Part shown: piece after piece, positions 54,124-63,221 of the stretch
Layout of the letters: each line of letters starts with the position of its first letter
Position numbering within the stretch: position 1 is the stretch's first letter
From: Bog-473 sp963743785
GTDB taxonomy: Bacteria > Actinomycetota > Acidimicrobiia > Acidimicrobiales > RAAP-2
Direction: 5' to 3'
Length of the DNA stretch: 64,000 nt
Assembly (NCBI GenBank): GCA_963743785.1
Contig: CAVURD010000004.1
Span: forward strand, 310,001-374,000
Notes under the pieces: generated by a model
What the model was told of the DNA's origin: nothing
The model's input: the letters and a program-made list of their open reading frames with translations, nothing else
Databases searched by the model: none
Program-made: the position numbers and the translations under genes

Positions 54124-55641
54124 CTACGAGCCGCCGGCCCGGCCCTCGGAAAAATGCCGGATCAGGGCCGCGACGATCCCCTCGGTCGACGCCTCGTCAG
54201 CCATCTCGACGCCGGCCCACCCGAGTGCCCCGGCACTGGCCGTCGTGGTGGGCCCGATGCACAACACCAGTGGGGCTACCGGCAGCGGCCGGCCGTCGGG
54301 CAGACGAAGGGCGGCAAAGGCCTTGACCGAGGACGATGCGGTGAACGTCACCGCGTCGGCGTCGGCCATCTTGGCCATGACCTCGGGCTCGGGCGGCGGG
54401 AGGGCCACCGTTCGATAGGCCTCGACGCGTCGAACGTCCCACCCCTTGTGCGCCAACCCGTCTTCAATGGTCGAGGGCGCCTGGTCGGCACAGGGAAACA
54501 GGACACGAGCTGCGCCCGTCTCGAGATCGGCCGCCGGGAACGCGTCGACCAGTCCCAAAGCCCAGTGCTCGGCCGGTACCAGGTCGGGCTCGACCCCGGC
54601 CCGGCGCAGGGCGACGGCCGTGGCCGGTCCCACTGCCGCCACCTTGGTCGAGCCCAACGCCCGGGCATCGCGCAGGCAATCCATGAAGCGGCGCACGGCG
54701 TTGACCGAAGTGAGGACGACCCAGCGGCACCGCGCCACCTCGGCCGCGGCCTCGCGCAGCGCCGAGCCGCCATCGGCGGCCTCGGTCTGCTCGGTCAAGG
54801 GGACCTCCATCGTCTCGGCGCCGGCCCGCTGGAGGGCGTCGACCAGGCCGTGGGCCCGGGGTCCCGATCGGGTCACGACCACGGTGCGGCCAGCGAGCGG
54901 CCCGGGCGGGTCCACCGGTGCACCGTCGCTCCCGAGGGCGGCGACCGGGCCCACCACGATCACGGCCGGCGAACCGAGGTCGACGTCGGCCAGCCGGTCC
55001 AGCGTCGTGCGAACGACGCGTTGCGTCGAGGTGGTGCCGCGCTCGATGATTGCGGTGGGCGTGTCGGCCGGCTTGCCCCCGCGCTGGAGGGCATCCGCGA
55101 TTTCGGTGCGCGTCTGCATCCCCATGAGGATGACCAGCGTTCCCCCCACCTTGGCCACCAGGTCCCAGTCGACACCGCCCGGCGCCGTCGGATCCCCCAC
55201 CCGGCCCGTCACCACCGTCACCGATGAGGAGAGGCCACGATGCGTGACGGGGATGCCGGCGGCGGCCGGTACCCCGAACGCCGAAGAGACGCCGGGAACG
55301 ACCTGCCACGGCACGCCGGCCCGGGTGAGCACGTCGCCTTCCTCGCCGCCGCGGCCGAACACGAACGGGTCCCCACCCTTGAGCCGCACCACGGTCTGGC
55401 TCTGCCGCCCGTGCACGACCAGCAGTCGATTGATCTCAGCCTGTCGGCCGGTGCCCGATTGCGCCGCGTCGGGTCGCTTCCCCACATCGACCAGCTCGGC
55501 CGACGAGGGCGCCAAGGCCAGCAGCGAGCGGTGGACCAGCCGGTCGAAGATGACGACGTCGGCCTGGGACACGAGCTTGGCGCCCCGCCGGGTCAAGAGC
55601 CCGGGGTCACCCGGACCGGCGCCAACCAGGTAGACGGTCAC
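54124..55641 (-). CDS. hemD: Uroporphyrinogen-III C-methyltransferase / uroporphyrinogen-III synthase fusion
   Basis: Bifunctional protein of 505 residues. The N-terminal half is a CobA-type SAM methyltransferase (VYLVGAGPGDPGLLTRRG, VRLKGGDPFVFGRGGEE, VVPGVSSAFGVPAAAGIPVT). It makes precorrin-2 for siroheme or B12. The C-terminal half from about residue 245 (GRTVVVTRSGPRAHGLVDAL) is HemD, which closes the tetrapyrrole ring. Such fusions are common in actinobacteria. Start GTG 55641 overlaps the hemC stop (GTGA); the longer open frame upstream is antisense-like. Confidence 0.94.
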   Translation of the reverse strand: MTVYLVGAGPGDPGLLTRRGAKLVSQADVVIFDRLVHRSLLALAPSSAELVDVGKRPDAAQSGTGRQAEINRLLVVHGRQSQTVVRLKGGDPFVFGRGGEEGDVLTRAGVPWQVVPGVSSAFGVPAAAGIPVTHRGLSSSVTVVTGRVGDPTAPGGVDWDLVAKVGGTLVILMGMQTRTEIADALQRGGKPADTPTAIIERGTTSTQRVVRTTLDRLADVDLGSPAVIVVGPVAALGSDGAPVDPPGPLAGRTVVVTRSGPRAHGLVDALQRAGAETMEVPLTEQTEAADGGSALREAAAEVARCRWVVLTSVNAVRRFMDCLRDARALGSTKVAAVGPATAVALRRAGVEPDLVPAEHWALGLVDAFPAADLETGAARVLFPCADQAPSTIEDGLAHKGWDVRRVEAYRTVALPPPEPEVMAKMADADAVTFTASSSVKAFAALRLPDGRPLPVAPLVLCIGPTTTASAGALGWAGVEMADEASTEGIVAALIRHFSEGRAGGS

Positions 55642-56585
55642 GGGTTCCCCGTGAGTTCGGGCCGCGCCCAGCGCGCCCCTTCGAATCCGTCGATGCCCCA
55701 TCCCCCACCATCGACCAGGAGCGCACGGGCCACCTCCGCACCCAGCAATTCCGGATCGGTCCCGGCTCGGGCCAGTCGGATGACCGTGCGCCCATCGGCG
55801 CTGGCCACCAGACCGTGCAGGCGCAGCCGCGGCGAGCCGAGGGAGGTCTCCGCCCAGGCGCCCACCGGCACGGTACAGCTCCCCCCAGTCCGGCCAAGAC
55901 CGACCGCTCGGCCCGCAGCGCCCGGTGCGAGGGCACGTCATCGATGGACGAGAGCAGCTCTCGCGTCGCCCCGTCGTCGGCCCGGCATTGCACCGCGATG
56001 GCGCCCTGCCCGGCCTGGGGCAGGACATCGATCGGGTCCAAGATGTCGGTCAGGCGAGCGGTCCAGCCCAGCCGCTCCAGGGCCGCCACGGCCACCACGA
56101 CGGCGGTCACCGAACCATCCTCGCCGCGGCTGACCCGGCGTTCCATGTTGCCCCTGATCTCGGTGAAGCTCAGATCGGGACGCAGGTCGGCCAGCTGGGC
56201 CCGGCGGCGCGCCGACCCTGTGGCGATGAGGCCGCCCGGCGGAAGATCGGCCAGCCGGCACCCCACCAGTCCGTCGCGGGGATCGGCCCGCGCCGGCACG
56301 GCGGCCAGCACCAGGCCGTCGACCATGATCGACGTCATGTCCTTGGCCGAATGAACCGCGGCATCCGCCCTGCCCTCGGAGACGGCGCCTCTCGACTTCG
56401 GTCACGAAGACGCCCTGTCCCCCGATCTGGTCGAGCGGGGCGGAGAGCTCGTCGCCCCGGGTGCGCACCAGCACCGCCTCAACCTCGAGTCCGCGATGAG
56501 CGGCCCGCAGGGCGTCGGCCACCGATGTGGTCTGGCACAACGCCAGCGGCGACCCGCGGGTGGCCAGGCGGAGCGTGTTCGTCAC
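55638..56585 (-). CDS. hemC: Porphobilinogen deaminase (hydroxymethylbilane synthase), two frame breaks
   Basis: Polymerises four porphobilinogens. N-terminal LRLATRGSPLALCQTTSVAD and GVFVTEVE are in the first frame. After a break near 56385 come HSAKDM-like HSAKDMTSIM, ATGSARRRAQLADLRPDL and RGNMERRV with the aspartate-arginine active-site region. After a second break near 55880 the C-terminal domain (VPVGAWAE, LRLHGLVASADG) follows. The cofactor-binding cysteine is expected at the second junction. Essential for heme, so sequence error is the best explanation. Confidence 0.9.
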
Positions 56586-56589
56586 GAGC

Positions 56590-57861
56590 TCAGAGATCGA
56601 AGAGGATGCGCAGCGCCTCGACCAGGCGCTCGCCGCGCGGTGAGCCGGCCGTCTCCTTCAAGAGCATGGTGGGCTCGTGCAGCAGCTTGGCCAGCGCAGC
56701 TCTGGTGGCGGCATCCACCTGCTCCCACTCGGCCTCGGTCAGATCGGCCAGTTGGGCTCGGCGCCGCTCGAGTTCGGACTCCCGCAGCGACTCGAGCCGG
56801 GCGCGCAGCGCAGCGACGACCGGAGCGGCGCCACGTTGGCGGCTCGCCGTTCGGAAGCGCTCCACCTCCTCCGTCACGATCAGCTGAGCCGCCAGTGACT
56901 CATCCTGGCGGTCGCCCAACGCGGCGGCCACCGACGCACTCAGGGTGTCCATGTCGAGCAGGGTGACGGCGCGGAGTGTGCCGACCACGGGATCCACGTT
57001 GCGCGGGACACCCAGATCGATGACCAGCATGGGCCCGCCCACACCGGAAAAGTGTGCCGCCGTGAGCACGTGGGCCTCCGCCGCCACCGCGGCCAGCACC
57101 ACGTCGGCCCGGGCCAGTTCGCGGTGGATCTCCCCGAGAGAAGCGGCGCGCAGCTGCGGGCCCAGACCGGCGGTGCGCACCAGGTCCTCGGCGCGGCCGA
57201 CCGAGCGGTTCACCACCACAATGGAACGAGGCGCCGCGTCATGGGAGATGTCGCAGAGGGCCCGACAGACGCCCATGCCCATCCCTCCGGCGCCGACCAC
57301 GAGCACTCGCTTGTCACGGAGGTCGGCTCCGCCTTCACCACGCGCCACGGCCACGGCGGCGTAGGAGAACGAGGTGGTCCCGCGGGAAATCCCGGTCTCG
57401 GTGCGCACGCGTTTGCCGGTCTGCAGCGCGTGTTGGAAGAGGGCGGACAGGACGGGCCCGGACATGCCCTCCTCCTGGGCCTGCTCGTAGGCCCGGCGAA
57501 CCTGGCCCACCACTTCGCTCTCCCCGAGCACCGTCGACTCGAGTCCCGCGGTGACGGCGAAAAGGTGGGAGGCCACGTCGTCGTCAAAGCGCACGGCGGC
57601 GCAGGCCTCGAGGTCGTCCTTCGAAACCCCCGAAACCTCGGACAGCACGTCGTAGATCTCGGCCACCGCATCGTGGAAGCGGTCGACCACGGCGTAGACC
57701 TCGGTCCGCAGGCAGGTCGACAGCACCACGGTCTCCTGGAGGTTTCGGCAGTGCCGGAGCGAACCCAGCACCTTGTGGAGATCGGCGTCACCGATGGCCA
57801 CCGCCTCGAGGAGGGGGAGGGGGGCCTGCTTGTGCTGGAGCCCTACGACGACGACGGACAC
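56590..57861 (-). CDS. hemA: Glutamyl-tRNA reductase
   Basis: First committed enzyme of the C5 tetrapyrrole pathway; reduces glutamyl-tRNA to the semialdehyde used by HemL. 423 residues. The catalytic cysteine is Cys50 in VLSTCLRTEVYAV (most homologues have Asn after it, here Leu). An NADPH-binding region VLVVGAGGMGMGVCRAL and a C-terminal helical dimerisation domain follow. Starts about 100 bases after rex and 5 bases before hemC. Confidence 0.96.
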   Translation of the reverse strand: MSVVVVGLQHKQAPLPLLEAVAIGDADLHKVLGSLRHCRNLQETVVLSTCLRTEVYAVVDRFHDAVAEIYDVLSEVSGVSKDDLEACAAVRFDDDVASHLFAVTAGLESTVLGESEVVGQVRRAYEQAQEEGMSGPVLSALFQHALQTGKRVRTETGISRGTTSFSYAAVAVARGEGGADLRDKRVLVVGAGGMGMGVCRALCDISHDAAPRSIVVVNRSVGRAEDLVRTAGLGPQLRAASLGEIHRELARADVVLAAVAAEAHVLTAAHFSGVGGPMLVIDLGVPRNVDPVVGTLRAVTLLDMDTLSASVAAALGDRQDESLAAQLIVTEEVERFRTASRQRGAAPVVAALRARLESLRESELERRRAQLADLTEAEWEQVDAATRAALAKLLHEPTMLLKETAGSPRGERLVEALRILFDL

Positions 57862-57959
57862 GCGGATCCTTCCTGGGTGGGGCTACAAGCTTGCCCGCCC
57901 CGTCACCTTACGTGCCAGTCACCTGGGCTCAGGCACGGGCCGGGTGCTCCCACGATGGC

Positions 57960-58691
57960 TCAGCCCAGATCGGAGGGGGCCGACAGGCCCACCGAGCGGA
58001 TGCTCGGTACCCGGTCCTCCCGGGCGGTTCCGCCCCGGGCCGGGCCATCGCGCCGGGCCCGGTAGAAGCCGAGCACCTGCAGCTCGATGGAGAGGTCGAC
58101 ATAGCGCAGGTGCACGTGGGGGGGCACGATGAGGACGCGGGGTGCGAAGTTGAGGAGGGAGGTGACCCCCACTTCGACCAGGGTGTCGGCCACCTGCTGC
58201 GCCACCCCGCCCGGCGTGGTGATGACGCCGATGGCGGGCCGTTCCGATGTCCCCAGTGCGGGGATCTCGTCCATGTGGCGCACCCGGATGCCGCGGATCT
58301 CTTCACCCACCACCGCGGGATCGACATCGAACAGGCACGTCACCCGAAACCCGCTCGTGGCAAAGCCTTGGGAGTTGGTCAACGCCCGGCCCAGATTCCC
58401 GATGCCTACCACGGCCACCGGCCAGTTCTCGTCGACCCCGAGAGCCCGATCGATTTGCGCGATGAGGAACGCCGGGTCGTAGCCCGACCCCCGGGTGCCA
58501 AAGGAACCGAGCAACGACAGGTCCTTTCGCACCTTGGCCGCGTTGACGCGGGCCAAGCTGGCCAACTGTTCCGAGGACACGGTCGAGACGCTGTTGCGCA
58601 CAAGCTCGGCCAGGATGCGCTGGTAGACGGGCAGCCGCACGACGGTCGCTTCCGGAATGCGCTTCGACGGGGAGGGCGAATCAGCGCTCAC
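57960..58691 (-). CDS. rex: Redox-sensing transcriptional repressor Rex
   Basis: Senses the NADH/NAD+ ratio and represses respiratory and fermentative genes when NADH is low. 243 residues from GTG 58691. The N-terminal winged helix (LPVYQRILAELVRN, VNAAKVRKDLSLLGSFGTRG) is followed by a Rossmann domain with VAVVGIGNLGRAL and a domain-swapped C-terminal helix. rex followed by hemA is the streptomycete arrangement. I found no obvious TGTGAA-n4-TTCACA site before nuoA, ctaE or rex itself. Confidence 0.95.
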   Translation of the reverse strand: MSADSPSPSKRIPEATVVRLPVYQRILAELVRNSVSTVSSEQLASLARVNAAKVRKDLSLLGSFGTRGSGYDPAFLIAQIDRALGVDENWPVAVVGIGNLGRALTNSQGFATSGFRVTCLFDVDPAVVGEEIRGIRVRHMDEIPALGTSERPAIGVITTPGGVAQQVADTLVEVGVTSLLNFAPRVLIVPPHVHLRYVDLSIELQVLGFYRARRDGPARGGTAREDRVPSIRSVGLSAPSDLG

Positions 58692-58769
58692 TGGCCCGGA
58701 TCGTACCGACCGGGCGCGCCCGGGCACCAACCCTCCGAATCACCGCCCCTCCGGGGTGGACCGCCGGTG

Positions 58770-59681
58770 TCACCAGGCGAGTACCACGAGTTCCCCTGCC
58801 TCCACGTTGAGCCAGTGTCCGGCCGAGCCTTCACCGACCACCACCGCCAGGTGTTCGTTGGCGTCAACCAGGAGGCCGAGTTCGCCGCGGTCAAGGTCGG
58901 CGAAGGTCTCCACGCAGCGCAGGCTCGCACTCTCGGGTACCAATGCGCTGGGCCATCCGGGCCGGGTGACCAGATCGCTCTCGACCACCGCCGTCACCGA
59001 CACCGCGTCCATGAAGGACAGGCTGGCCACCAGCGCGTCGGCCAACGTCGCGGCCAACTGAACGTTGCCGAAGTGATCGACCCAGGTGACCTCCACCCGC
59101 AGGCAATGGCGCCCGTCGGGGAGGCGACCGTGTTCGACCACACCGGGCAGGAGGCGGACCAGTGAAGCCGGATCGATGGCCTCCCCAAGCAGCTCAGGTC
59201 GGGTGCCCCCGCACAGGGCGGCCGCCGCCGGGGCGAAGAGGTCACGCCCATCGAAGGTCCCGCGGTGATCGTCGGCCGGGCCCCGGCGGGAGAGCTCGAA
59301 GGCCCGGGCGATCGTCCCACCACCGACCAACTCGGCCGCGGCGACCAGGATGCCGTTGTCAGGCCCGACAAAGAGGGTCGGTCCTCCGTCGACCGCCTCG
59401 CACTGCAGGCACAGTCCCCGGCGTGACGAGCCGACGCCGGGATCGACCACGGCCAGGACGACACCCGAACCCAGATGGGGCGCGGCGCGGGCCAAGGTGT
59501 GGGCGCCGGCACGGACGTCGAAGGCGGGGATCCGATGCGTCAGATCGATGACGCTGGCCCGGGGCGCCGATGCGGCCAACACAGCATGGACCACACCGAC
59601 GAACTCATCCCTCGTGCCGTAGTCGGAGAGAAAGAAAATTGGGCCGGCCAAGGCCGACGGCCGCGAGTCCTTCGGCGGCAA
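58770..59681 (-). CDS. SAM hydroxide adenosyltransferase (SAM hydrolase, DUF62)
   Basis: Member of the chlorinase/fluorinase-like family that splits S-adenosylmethionine to adenosine and methionine with water. 303 residues. N-terminal IFFLSDYGTRDEFVGVVHAV with the conserved aspartate, VVDPGVGSSRRG, VGPDNGIL and GRDLFAPAAAAL are present, and the C-terminal barrel has VTWVDHFGNVQLA. No halogenase signature loop is evident, so the hydrolase assignment is preferred. Its role is probably SAM salvage or turnover. Confidence 0.88.
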   Translation of the reverse strand: MPPKDSRPSALAGPIFFLSDYGTRDEFVGVVHAVLAASAPRASVIDLTHRIPAFDVRAGAHTLARAAPHLGSGVVLAVVDPGVGSSRRGLCLQCEAVDGGPTLFVGPDNGILVAAAELVGGGTIARAFELSRRGPADDHRGTFDGRDLFAPAAAALCGGTRPELLGEAIDPASLVRLLPGVVEHGRLPDGRHCLRVEVTWVDHFGNVQLAATLADALVASLSFMDAVSVTAVVESDLVTRPGWPSALVPESASLRCVETFADLDRGELGLLVDANEHLAVVVGEGSAGHWLNVEAGELVVLAW

Positions 59682-59702
59682 TCCCGGTCCGTTCCCCTCG
59701 GC

Positions 59703-59909
59703 TCAGCCGGCCCGATTGAAGTGGTCGGCCACAAAGGCGTCGAGATCCTCGGTCCGCACCCGGAACGAGCGCCCGATCCGGGCAGCCGGCAATTCACCCC
59801 CGTTGATGAGCCGATAGACGGTCATGGTCGAAACGCGCAACGAAGTGGCGACCTCGCTCACCGTCATGAACCGGATCTGCTCGGTATTCAGGTCTTCAGT
59901 GGTCCTCAC
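59703..59909 (-). CDS. Excisionase/BldC-like helix-turn-helix protein next to proC
   Basis: 68 residues with a MerR-like winged helix: MTVSEVATSLRVSTMTVYRL, INGGELPAARIGRSFRV. This type of small DNA-binding protein sits beside proC in many actinobacteria (Rv0500A beside Rv0500 in Mycobacterium tuberculosis). Start GTG 59909 is chosen for its GGGAGG site; an in-frame ATG at 59939 lies upstream of that site. It is probably co-transcribed with proC. Confidence 0.85.
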   Translation of the reverse strand: MRTTEDLNTEQIRFMTVSEVATSLRVSTMTVYRLINGGELPAARIGRSFRVRTEDLDAFVADHFNRAG

Positions 59910-59979
59910 AATTCCTCCCAAAAAGGATGGTAGGCCCATTCCGGCCCCAGGAAAAGTGGGATGAAGCCCCCGCTGCTCC

Positions 59980-60804
59980 CTACCGCTGCAGGGAGCGGGA
60001 GCGTTCCGTGGCGGCGGCGACGGCCTCCATGAACGCGGACCGGACCGCCCGTGACTCCAGGGAGCGAATTCCAGCCGCCGTCGTGCCTGCCGGCGAGGTC
60101 ACCATGGCTCGGAGGACCTCTGGTTCCTCTCCCGACTCGGACAGCAACCGGGCTGAACCGAGCATCGTTTCGATGACCAGCTGTCGGCTGACCTCGCGGG
60201 AGAGCCCCATCTGGACCCCGGCCTCAATGAGGGATTCGGCCACCAGGAAGAAGTAGGCCGGGCCCGAGCCCGAGAGACCGGTGACCGGATCCAAGAGCCG
60301 CTCCGGCTGCCTGATCACGGTGCCGACGGCCGACATCAAGTCTTCGGCCCAGGCCAGGTCGGCGGTGGTGGCGTGCGATCCCCCGGCGATGACGGTGACC
60401 CCGGCACCGACCAGGGCCGGCGTGTTCGGCATGGCCCGCACCACTGATGGCTCCCCACCGAGGGCCGCCTCGAGCCGGAAGCACGGAATGCCGGCCACGA
60501 TGGACAGCACGCGGGTGACGCCGACGGCACCGAGCACCCGACACGCTCCCTCTGCCGCCTCGGGCTTGACGGCCAGCACGGCTCCCGTCATGCGATCGCC
60601 CGAACCGCTCAGCATCCCCTCCTCGGGCGCGTTGAAAACCCCGAGCTCGGGGTAGGCGTCCGTCAGCTCCGCCCGACGCTCGGCGTTCGGCTCGATCACC
60701 GCGATCTCGTCGGCGTCCGCCCACGCCGAGCGGAGCAATCCGCTCAGGAGTGCGCCGCCCATCTTCCCTCCGCCGGAGATGATCAAGGTGATTGGCATGG
60801 CCAT
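59980..60804 (-). CDS. proC: Pyrroline-5-carboxylate reductase
   Basis: Last step of proline synthesis; reduces pyrroline-5-carboxylate with NAD(P)H. 274 residues. NAD-binding motif LIISGGGKMGGALLSGLL at the N-terminus, RAMPNTPALVGAGVTV in the middle, and the signature GLSGSGPAYFFLVAESLIEAG near the C-terminus are intact. It precedes the small helix-turn-helix gene. Confidence 0.95.
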   Translation of the reverse strand: MAMPITLIISGGGKMGGALLSGLLRSAWADADEIAVIEPNAERRAELTDAYPELGVFNAPEEGMLSGSGDRMTGAVLAVKPEAAEGACRVLGAVGVTRVLSIVAGIPCFRLEAALGGEPSVVRAMPNTPALVGAGVTVIAGGSHATTADLAWAEDLMSAVGTVIRQPERLLDPVTGLSGSGPAYFFLVAESLIEAGVQMGLSREVSRQLVIETMLGSARLLSESGEEPEVLRAMVTSPAGTTAAGIRSLESRAVRSAFMEAVAAATERSRSLQR

Positions 60805-60829
60805 GACGATACAGAGCGCGGGACGACGG

Positions 60830-61324
60830 CTAGGACCGGCGTGGTCGACGACGGTAGACCGACGCGTAACCCAATGTCATCGCGGTCGGGAAATGGTCGT
60901 CCACGTAGAGCACCGATGACCCGGCGATGCGGTCCAATTCATCATCGTCGATCATCGCCGCCGGCACCTTCCCCACGAGATAGACGGCGTCTTCGGGGCC
61001 GAGGCAGAACCACATGCCGTACAGGTTGGCATTGCAGCGAAGCAGGTAGGTGAAGGTCTCCTCGACGTTCTCATCGGGGGCCGGCATGAATTGCGCCTCA
61101 TGGTGCAAGGTGCGCTGGCGCAGGGTCAGCCACACCGTGATGAAGTCCTTCTCCTCGCCGGCGAAGCGGAGATACCACCGGTGCGACGCCGTGCGATCGG
61201 TGACGCTCTGTTGCTCGCCCGCCACCAGCAGCCCGTCGGCGGCCAGTTCCCGTTCTAGCCAGGCATTGATGCAGCGGACGGCGGCGGCCATCTCCTCATC
61301 CTCGGGGAGGTCGACAACCGGCAC
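60830..61324 (-). CDS. YbjN-domain protein next to mshA
   Basis: 164 residues with the YbjN/type III chaperone-like fold: an N-terminal helix, DFITVWLTLRQRTLHHEAQF, then FTYLLRCNANLYGMWFCLGP and a C-terminal VYLVGKVPAAMIDDDEL. Proteins of this kind lie directly beside mshA in mycobacteria (Rv0487 beside Rv0486). Function unknown. Start GTG 61324 lies 16 bases after the mshA stop with a GGGGA site; residues further upstream in the same frame read over mshA and are rejected. Confidence 0.85.
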   Translation of the reverse strand: MPVVDLPEDEEMAAAVRCINAWLERELAADGLLVAGEQQSVTDRTASHRWYLRFAGEEKDFITVWLTLRQRTLHHEAQFMPAPDENVEETFTYLLRCNANLYGMWFCLGPEDAVYLVGKVPAAMIDDDELDRIAGSSVLYVDDHFPTAMTLGYASVYRRRPRRS

Positions 61325-61340
61325 GGTCCCCGTCGATCGA

Positions 61341-62612
61341 TCAGCTGCACTCGACGAGTCGGCCCGAGCCCAGCTCGTCGTGCAGCTCCACCAGAGCACC
61401 GGCGGCGGCCCGCCAGGTGTAACGGCGGGCCCGCAGTACCGATGCCGTGGAGAGTCGCTCGGCCAACAGTGGCTCGTCGAAGATCCGTCGGACCGCGGCG
61501 GCGTAGCGCCGCGGCGTGGGGTCATCGACCAGGAAACCGGTGTGTCCCTGGTCGACCAGGGTGGTCAACCCGCCGACGGCCGAGGCGACCACCGGGGTGC
61601 CGCAGGCGGCGGCCTCGAGGGCGACCAGACCGAACGACTCCGACCGACTGGGCACGATGCAGACGTCGGCGGCCCGGTAATAAGAGGACAAGAGCTCGTG
61701 CGGCTGTGGTGCCACGAAATGCACGAGATCCCGCACGCCTCGGGCGTCGGCCAGATCGAGGAGGCCTTGGAGCGCCTTCTCCCCGTGGGGGCCGCTGGGA
61801 CCGCCGACCACGACCAGCCGATAGGGCTCGCCGCCGCGTGTGCTCAGTTCAGCCAGCGTGTCGATCGCCAGGTCCGCACACTTGAGCGGCTGGATCCGGC
61901 CCACGAAGAGCAGGAGCCGCCCACTGAGGGGAAGGCCCAGGGCGCGGCGGGCCTGCGGGCGGTGGCCCGGCCCGAAGAAGGCGTGGTCGACCCCGGGCGG
62001 GACGATGCGGATGCGCGCCGGATCGGCCCCGTACAGCGAGGCGATCTGCTCGGCCTCCACCGTGCAGGACGCCAGCACGGCGTCGGAACAATCGATGATG
62101 GAGGCCTCGGCCTCGGCCCGACGGTGCGGCATGTCGGCTTCGACCTCTTCGGGCATCGATTCGGCCTTGACCCGGTCCAGCGTGTGGAAGGTGCAGACGA
62201 GCGGAAGATTGAGCTCGTGCTTGATGACGTGACCCGAAAGCCCCGAGAGCCAGTAGTTGGCGTGCACGGAACTGAAGGGCAGGGTCTCGTCGTCACCGGG
62301 CGAGGTCGAACCGGGCGTGGACATGCGCTCGAGCACCCCCTGGGTGAAGGTATCGACGACCGCGGGCAGGTGCTCCTTGGGCAGGACGGTGAGCGGTCCC
62401 GCCCGGATGTGATGCACCCGCAGGCCGGGTTCCACGCCGACGGTCGCCGGGAGGTCGGGCGACCAGGCCCGGGTGAAGACGTCGCACGAAACCCCCGACC
62501 GGGCCAAGGCGGTGGTGAGCTCCCGGACGTAGACGTTCATGCCTCCGCCGTCGCCGGTGCCCGGCTGGGCCAGGGGGGAGGTATGGAGTGAGAGAACCGC
62601 GAGCCGGCGCAT
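61341..62612 (-). CDS. mshA: D-inositol-3-phosphate glycosyltransferase
   Basis: First step of mycothiol synthesis: transfers N-acetylglucosamine from UDP-GlcNAc to inositol 3-phosphate. GT4 family, 423 residues. N-terminal LSLHTSPLAQPGTGDGGGMN is the MshA hallmark. The nucleotide site has FVGRIQPLKCADLAID, and the E-x7-E motif lies in SRSESFGLVALEAAACGTPV. A mycothiol gene confirms an actinobacterial host. Upstream of the YbjN gene in one transcript. Confidence 0.95.
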   Translation of the reverse strand: MRRLAVLSLHTSPLAQPGTGDGGGMNVYVRELTTALARSGVSCDVFTRAWSPDLPATVGVEPGLRVHHIRAGPLTVLPKEHLPAVVDTFTQGVLERMSTPGSTSPGDDETLPFSSVHANYWLSGLSGHVIKHELNLPLVCTFHTLDRVKAESMPEEVEADMPHRRAEAEASIIDCSDAVLASCTVEAEQIASLYGADPARIRIVPPGVDHAFFGPGHRPQARRALGLPLSGRLLLFVGRIQPLKCADLAIDTLAELSTRGGEPYRLVVVGGPSGPHGEKALQGLLDLADARGVRDLVHFVAPQPHELLSSYYRAADVCIVPSRSESFGLVALEAAACGTPVVASAVGGLTTLVDQGHTGFLVDDPTPRRYAAAVRRIFDEPLLAERLSTASVLRARRYTWRAAAGALVELHDELGSGRLVECS

Positions 62613-62665
62613 GCCGGTGAGATCCTACCGGTGACGGGCCTTTTTCCTGCCCGGGGTTCGATTCT

Positions 62666-63100
62666 TCAGGCGGTGACGGCGTGCGGGGGCGGGTCCGAGG
62701 CGGGTGGAGGGGTCCCGTTGGAGGCTTCGGGGGGCCCGACACCGTGCTCTTCCTCATACTCACGGCGGAACGAGAGATACATGAGGACCAGCGCCTGCTT
62801 CTGCTCCTCGTTGATCGACCCGTCGGCCAGGATCAACCGGGTGAGGTCCGGCGCCCCGTCCGGCGGCTCGAGGATGCCGGCCTGCACGTAGAGGGTCTCG
62901 GCCGAGATCCGCAGCGCCTTGGCGATCTGTTGGAGGATCTCGGCCGAGGGTCGTCGCAGTCCACGCTCAATCTGGCTCAGGTACGGATTGGAAATACCGG
63001 CCAACTCGGACAGCCGACGGAGCGAGAGGCGGGCCGTGCCCCGCTGTTCGCGGATGAAAGATCCGAGATCTCTCCAGCGATCTTTGGGGTCGGGAGGCAC
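62666..63100 (-). CDS. XRE family helix-turn-helix regulator
   Basis: 144 residues. The N-terminal Cro/CI helix-turn-helix reads LSLRRLSELAGISNPYLSQI followed by ERGLRRPSAEILQQIAKALR. A short C-terminal part follows (LILADGSINEEQKQALVLMY) with a Pro-rich end. It strongly resembles the conserved mycobacterial regulator Rv0474. It is divergent from the superoxide dismutase gene, with 121 bases between them, so it may regulate itself or that gene; no operator was recognised. Confidence 0.88.
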   Translation of the reverse strand: MPPDPKDRWRDLGSFIREQRGTARLSLRRLSELAGISNPYLSQIERGLRRPSAEILQQIAKALRISAETLYVQAGILEPPDGAPDLTRLILADGSINEEQKQALVLMYLSFRREYEEEHGVGPPEASNGTPPPASDPPPHAVTA

Positions 63101-63221
63101 AGCTCGATCGTAGTGCCACAGCGCCGTATGGCCTGGTCTGCCCCTTACAGCGGGGTTGGATCACGCGGCATTCGGGTATCGTCCTGGTGCAACGACGACC
63201 TACCGAGGAGAAACCACCGAC

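Noticed and set aside
62645..62665. GGTTCGATTC, which looks like a tRNA T-loop
   Set aside because: No T-stem pairing, no acceptor stem or anticodon arm can be built around it.
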